DNA of 64,000 nucleotides, taken from Chamaecrista fasciculata (taxonomy: Eukaryota > Streptophyta > Magnoliopsida > Fabales > Fabaceae). The stretch's first letter is position 1; each line of letters starts with the position of its first letter. Where the stretch lies: assembly GCA_003254925.1 (NCBI GenBank), contig QANZ01000851.1, positions 19,816-83,815 of the forward strand, in the 5' to 3' direction. The notes beneath the pieces are model-generated. The model was not told the origin of the DNA. It saw only the letters and a list, made by a program, of their open reading frames with translations, and did no database searches. Both the position numbers and the translations under genes were made by a program. This document shows, one piece after another, positions 61,007 to 64,000 of this stretch.

Positions 61007-62283
61007 GAATCAGACTCGACAAAATTCCACGAAACTATAACAATCTAGATTCGAAATCCACAGAATACAACACACAGTGGAGGAAATTGAAGCAAGCAAG
61101 CAACGAGAAGTTGAATAATAGTGACTTGAGTTAACAAGAGAACATCATCAGAGGGAAATTAAAGGTCGTAGAGGCTCCAGCTAGTTCATCCATCAATTCA
61201 CGGTGTCAGATATGCCCAAACAAGAAGAGAAGCAAGAGCACAGATCCAAACAAGGCTTGCTCACCCAAAACCGGCAAATCCACCAAACGGCTCCCACGAT
61301 ATCATCGAGAACCAACCCAGAATTGTAAAGCCCCAACTTGCATCATAATTTCACATGATTCCCAGCTCAATGCCACAAACTCAAAGTGGACAAGTACAAA
61401 AAAAAAAAAAAGTTTTCACATAGACCCCAACGGAAGATTTAAAAAGATTTACGGAGATTTCACAACATGCGCCATGGGAAGTGAAAGCTGGCAAAAGATG
61501 AGAGAGAAAGAGAGAGAGAGATGAAGGAGGGGAAGAAGCAAAAGCAAATATGGCGAAGATAAAATATAGAAAGGGCCGGCCTGAAAGAAAGAGAGAGAAG
61601 GCAGAGCAAAATTAGGAAAAGGGTAGGAAAAGAAAGAGATAAAAATGCGGTTTCTGTGCTAACACAGTACACTCTCTTTAATTTCTTGTGACACCATTGT
61701 GTACTCAGGAATCTATACTATACCCCACCACCATAACCATACACATAGACATAGTCCTTCTTTCTCTTTCTCTTTCTCTCTCGCTGTAAAAAAAATGAAG
61801 AAAGAAAGAAAGAAAGAAAACAATTGTCAAATTCTGAGAGGAGATAGATGATGTAAATTGTTGCAGTAATGGCCGCGAGAGAGAAAGTAATCAAGTATAG
61901 TACAAAACGAGACACGCGTTTTATTGTTTGTTACTTTGTTTCATCTTTGATTATTATTGCAATGAAGGAAGCCTCCTTTTGACTATTCTAGACCGTAGGA
62001 TGGGCCCACATTGACACGTGGCATTGTCTTCTCTTATATCTCAATTTCATCTCATCTCATCATCTACAAAACCTAACTAAAGTTGTACTAGAGAGTTTAA
62101 CTAAACTCGTAGAGGGGAGAGGTAAATTTAAATCGTAAACTCGTTGAATCTACCTATGTATAATAAAATTTACACCTATATATTATTTACTTTAAGTGGA
62201 AAATTAAATTAAAGTAAATACAAATATAATATAATATAACACTATCCTTCAAAATTTAAATAATGATAAACTCATTATTTTAT
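61007..62283. other. SPL 5' region and spacer
   Basis: The SPL leader and promoter, probably starting near 61650, with GA-rich tracts near 61500 and an AAAG repeat at 61797-61820. The frames here are low-complexity. The remainder is AT-rich spacer. Confidence 0.45.
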
Positions 62284-62690
62284 CCAAGTGTAAATTTGGT
62301 CCCATCTTTTTTGCTCATTTTTCAATTTGGTCCTGTATCTTTTTTAGTTACACTTTTAGTCTCATCTCTTTACAAAAGGTCTCAATTTGGTCCTATATCT
62401 TTTGGTCAAGTTGCAGAATTAGTCTCATATATTTGCAAAAGGATACCAATCATATCGTTAGTTGATTCTTTTACAAAGATATAGGACCACTTATGCACCT
62501 GACCCAAAGATATAGGACTAATTCTGTGATTGACCCAAAGATATGGGACCAAATTTGGAACAAAAAAAGATATGAGACCAAATTGGGACCTGACCCAAAG
62601 ATATGAGACCAAAAGTGTAAAAAAAAAAAAGATCTGGGACCAAATTGAGAACTGAGCAAAAAGATATGGGAAAAAATTGAATTTTGGCAA
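62284..62690. mobile_element. MULE-like MITE
   Basis: Arms with CAATTTGGTCCTATATCTTT-type repeats and their inverse GATATGGGACCAAATT. Left end CCAAGTGTAAATTTGG, right end ..TTGAATTTTGGC. It is a relative of 19396-19811. The ends are eroded and no clean duplication was found. Confidence 0.7.
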
Positions 62691-63229
62691 AAAAAAATTA
62701 ACACTTTGATGTGAACTCGCCGAGTTTAAGGTAAACTCACGAGTTCACGTGAGTTTACGAGTTTCTGCGAGTTTATCCGACTTCAGGTCATTTTTGAATT
62801 TGTGACGAGTTTACTCGAAATTAGGGGGTAAACTCGACGAGTTTACGAGTTAAAACTTGAGTTTGACAACCATGAACCTAATCATTAATACTCATTATTA
62901 GACCTCTAATTTAATTTGTTTTTGAAATTTATTATTTAGTTACTGAATTTAGGGTGAATTAAACTATTTACTAGTCAACTATAAATTCATTTTTCATTTC
63001 GTTGCGAGATGAAAAATGACAAATGAAAAATGACGATGAAAATAATTGAGAGAAAGCTACGGCGAATGGAAAATTCCGTAGTCCATACATTCATACATGT
63101 ATACTCATACTGTCAGCATTTTCAATTTTCGGCCTGTTTTTCTTGGTTAGGTTTGGAATTTGAGGCTTAAGAAAATCATTTTTCCATCAAATGAAAATAA
63201 AATTAATCGATGGGTAATGTGAAACTACC
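62691..63229. other. Spacer
   Basis: 62700-62880 has repeated short GAGTTTAC / GTAAACTC motifs in both orientations, possibly a decayed inverted-repeat element. No gene supported. Confidence 0.4.
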
Positions 63230-63232
63230 TAA

Positions 63233-63739
63233 GGGTCCGTTTGGTTGGAGGGAAAAGGGAGGTATGTAAAGTAAAGGCACGGATTCCAATACTTTCAAGT
63301 GTTTAGTATGACAATTTGAGCTATGTAAAGTGAATTACAATGTAGACACATTTACATTACATAGGCCATTTTTCTTTACTTCACATTTTTGATGTAGTCC
63401 AAGTCTACTTAGGGAATTATGGTAAAATTCCTAATTTGCCCCTCTCACTCTCATCCCATCTTCTTCCCCTGATGGTGGCCGACGGCGGTTGACGGCGGCG
63501 ACGGCCACCGTGGGCGGCGGTGGTGGGCGGCGACGGCAGCGGTCTTGTGGTGGTTGTGTGAAGGGCATTTTTGTCATTTTTTTTTATATATATTTTACTT
63601 TTCCTCCCATACCTTTTTATACTGAACACTTTCAATCTTTACCTACTTTACATTCCCTCAACTACTTTTCCTTTCCCTCACAATTTTTTCCTTGTAAAAC
63701 CCTTTCCTTTACTTACCCCAAATGGTACCAAACGGACCC
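63233..63739. mobile_element. PIF/Harbinger (Tourist-like) MITE with CGG-rich core
   Basis: Terminal inverted repeats GGGTCCGTTTGGTTGG.. and ..CCAAACGGACCC with a TAA target duplication at 63230-63232 and 63740-63742, typical of PIF/Harbinger. The core at about 63475-63560 is rich in GGCGGCGACGG, unlike the AT-rich arms, and may be captured sequence. No transposase. Confidence 0.88.
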
Positions 63740-63772
63740 TAAGATTCAAAAGAAGTAAGATATTCTAAATAA

Positions 63773-64000
63773 GATTGGTTGGTCTAGTGGTCGAGCTTAC
63801 TAGGTCGCTTAAGTAAAGTCGGGAGTTTGAATTCTGTCTTGTGTATGCAGTAACTAATTGGTCAATGACAAACCCTTAAATAGAACACTGATCCACAAAT
63901 GATTAGAATTGTGGCACTCCACTCGCCACCAATGCCGAAGGATGCCGCCGAAAAGTCTTTCGTCTGTCTGGTTGGAGATACCTTAAAAAAAAAAAAAAAA
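63773..64000 (+). mobile_element. tRNA-derived SINE, long form, reaching the window end
   Basis: GATTGGTTGGTCTAGTGGTC gives an A-box-like head; GGGAGTTTGAATTC is the B-box region. The 3' end is GGAGATACCTT and an A-run that reaches the last base. It is the fuller relative of 3045-3225. The right target duplication is outside the window. Confidence 0.8.

Overview
This window is nuclear DNA from a flowering plant, most likely a eudicot. Every recognised protein gene has plant-type introns with GT..AG borders. The gene set includes plant-specific families: an SPL/SBP transcription factor, a plastid PPR protein, a TPS-b terpene synthase and an LRR receptor kinase. Spacers are very AT-rich and full of DNA transposons. 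I cannot fix the family from sequence alone; a legume is possible but weakly supported. There is a 74-base N gap at 46270-46343 and single Ns at 37003 and 53224, so this is a draft assembly.

Layout. 0-2 kb: the 3' part of a mitochondrial carrier gene (+). 2-9.3 kb: a repeat-rich stretch with a SINE, a Pack-MULE carrying GRAS-gene pieces, a frameshifted and 5'-truncated LRR-XII receptor kinase (-), and a second small MULE, with a direct duplication on both sides of the kinase. 9.5-12.2 kb: an ARF1-type GTPase gene (+). 13.4 kb: tRNA-Ala(UGC) (-). 13.5-15.6 kb: a complete Pack-MULE with an open FHA-domain reading frame whose stop codon lies in the transposon terminal repeat. 16.7-19.3 kb: SRP19 (-). 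20.7-23.0 kb: proteasome assembly chaperone 4 (+). 24.1-29.0 kb: a plastid TPS-b terpene synthase (+) with another Pack-MULE in intron 2. 29.8-31.3 kb: an ATG8h/i-type autophagy gene (-). 32-42.5 kb: a gene-free block with Helitron remnants, MITEs and a solo LTR holding a 14-bp minisatellite, itself inside a MULE. 42.6-45.1 kb: S-adenosylmethionine synthetase (+). 45-50 kb: a spacer with repeats and the N gap. 50.2-52.2 kb: a plastid PPR gene (-). 53.6-54.5 kb: a non-autonomous hAT element. 55.5-61.0 kb: an SPL1/SPL12-class gene (-). 62-64 kb: two MITEs and a SINE that runs off the window.

The host genes are mostly unrelated housekeeping genes (membrane traffic, protein targeting, proteasome assembly, autophagy, methyl-donor synthesis, organelle RNA processing) plus one specialised-metabolism gene, and they do not form a pathway. 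The distinctive content is the transposon biology. There are four MULE-type elements with captured or unidentified inserts, several empty MULE-like MITEs close to gene 5' ends, and about 14 very short poly(A)-tailed insertions with 9-19 bp target duplications. There are also a solo LTR nested in a MULE and two Helitron 3' ends facing each other 15 bp apart. Exon borders were placed by eye from splice signals and reading frame.
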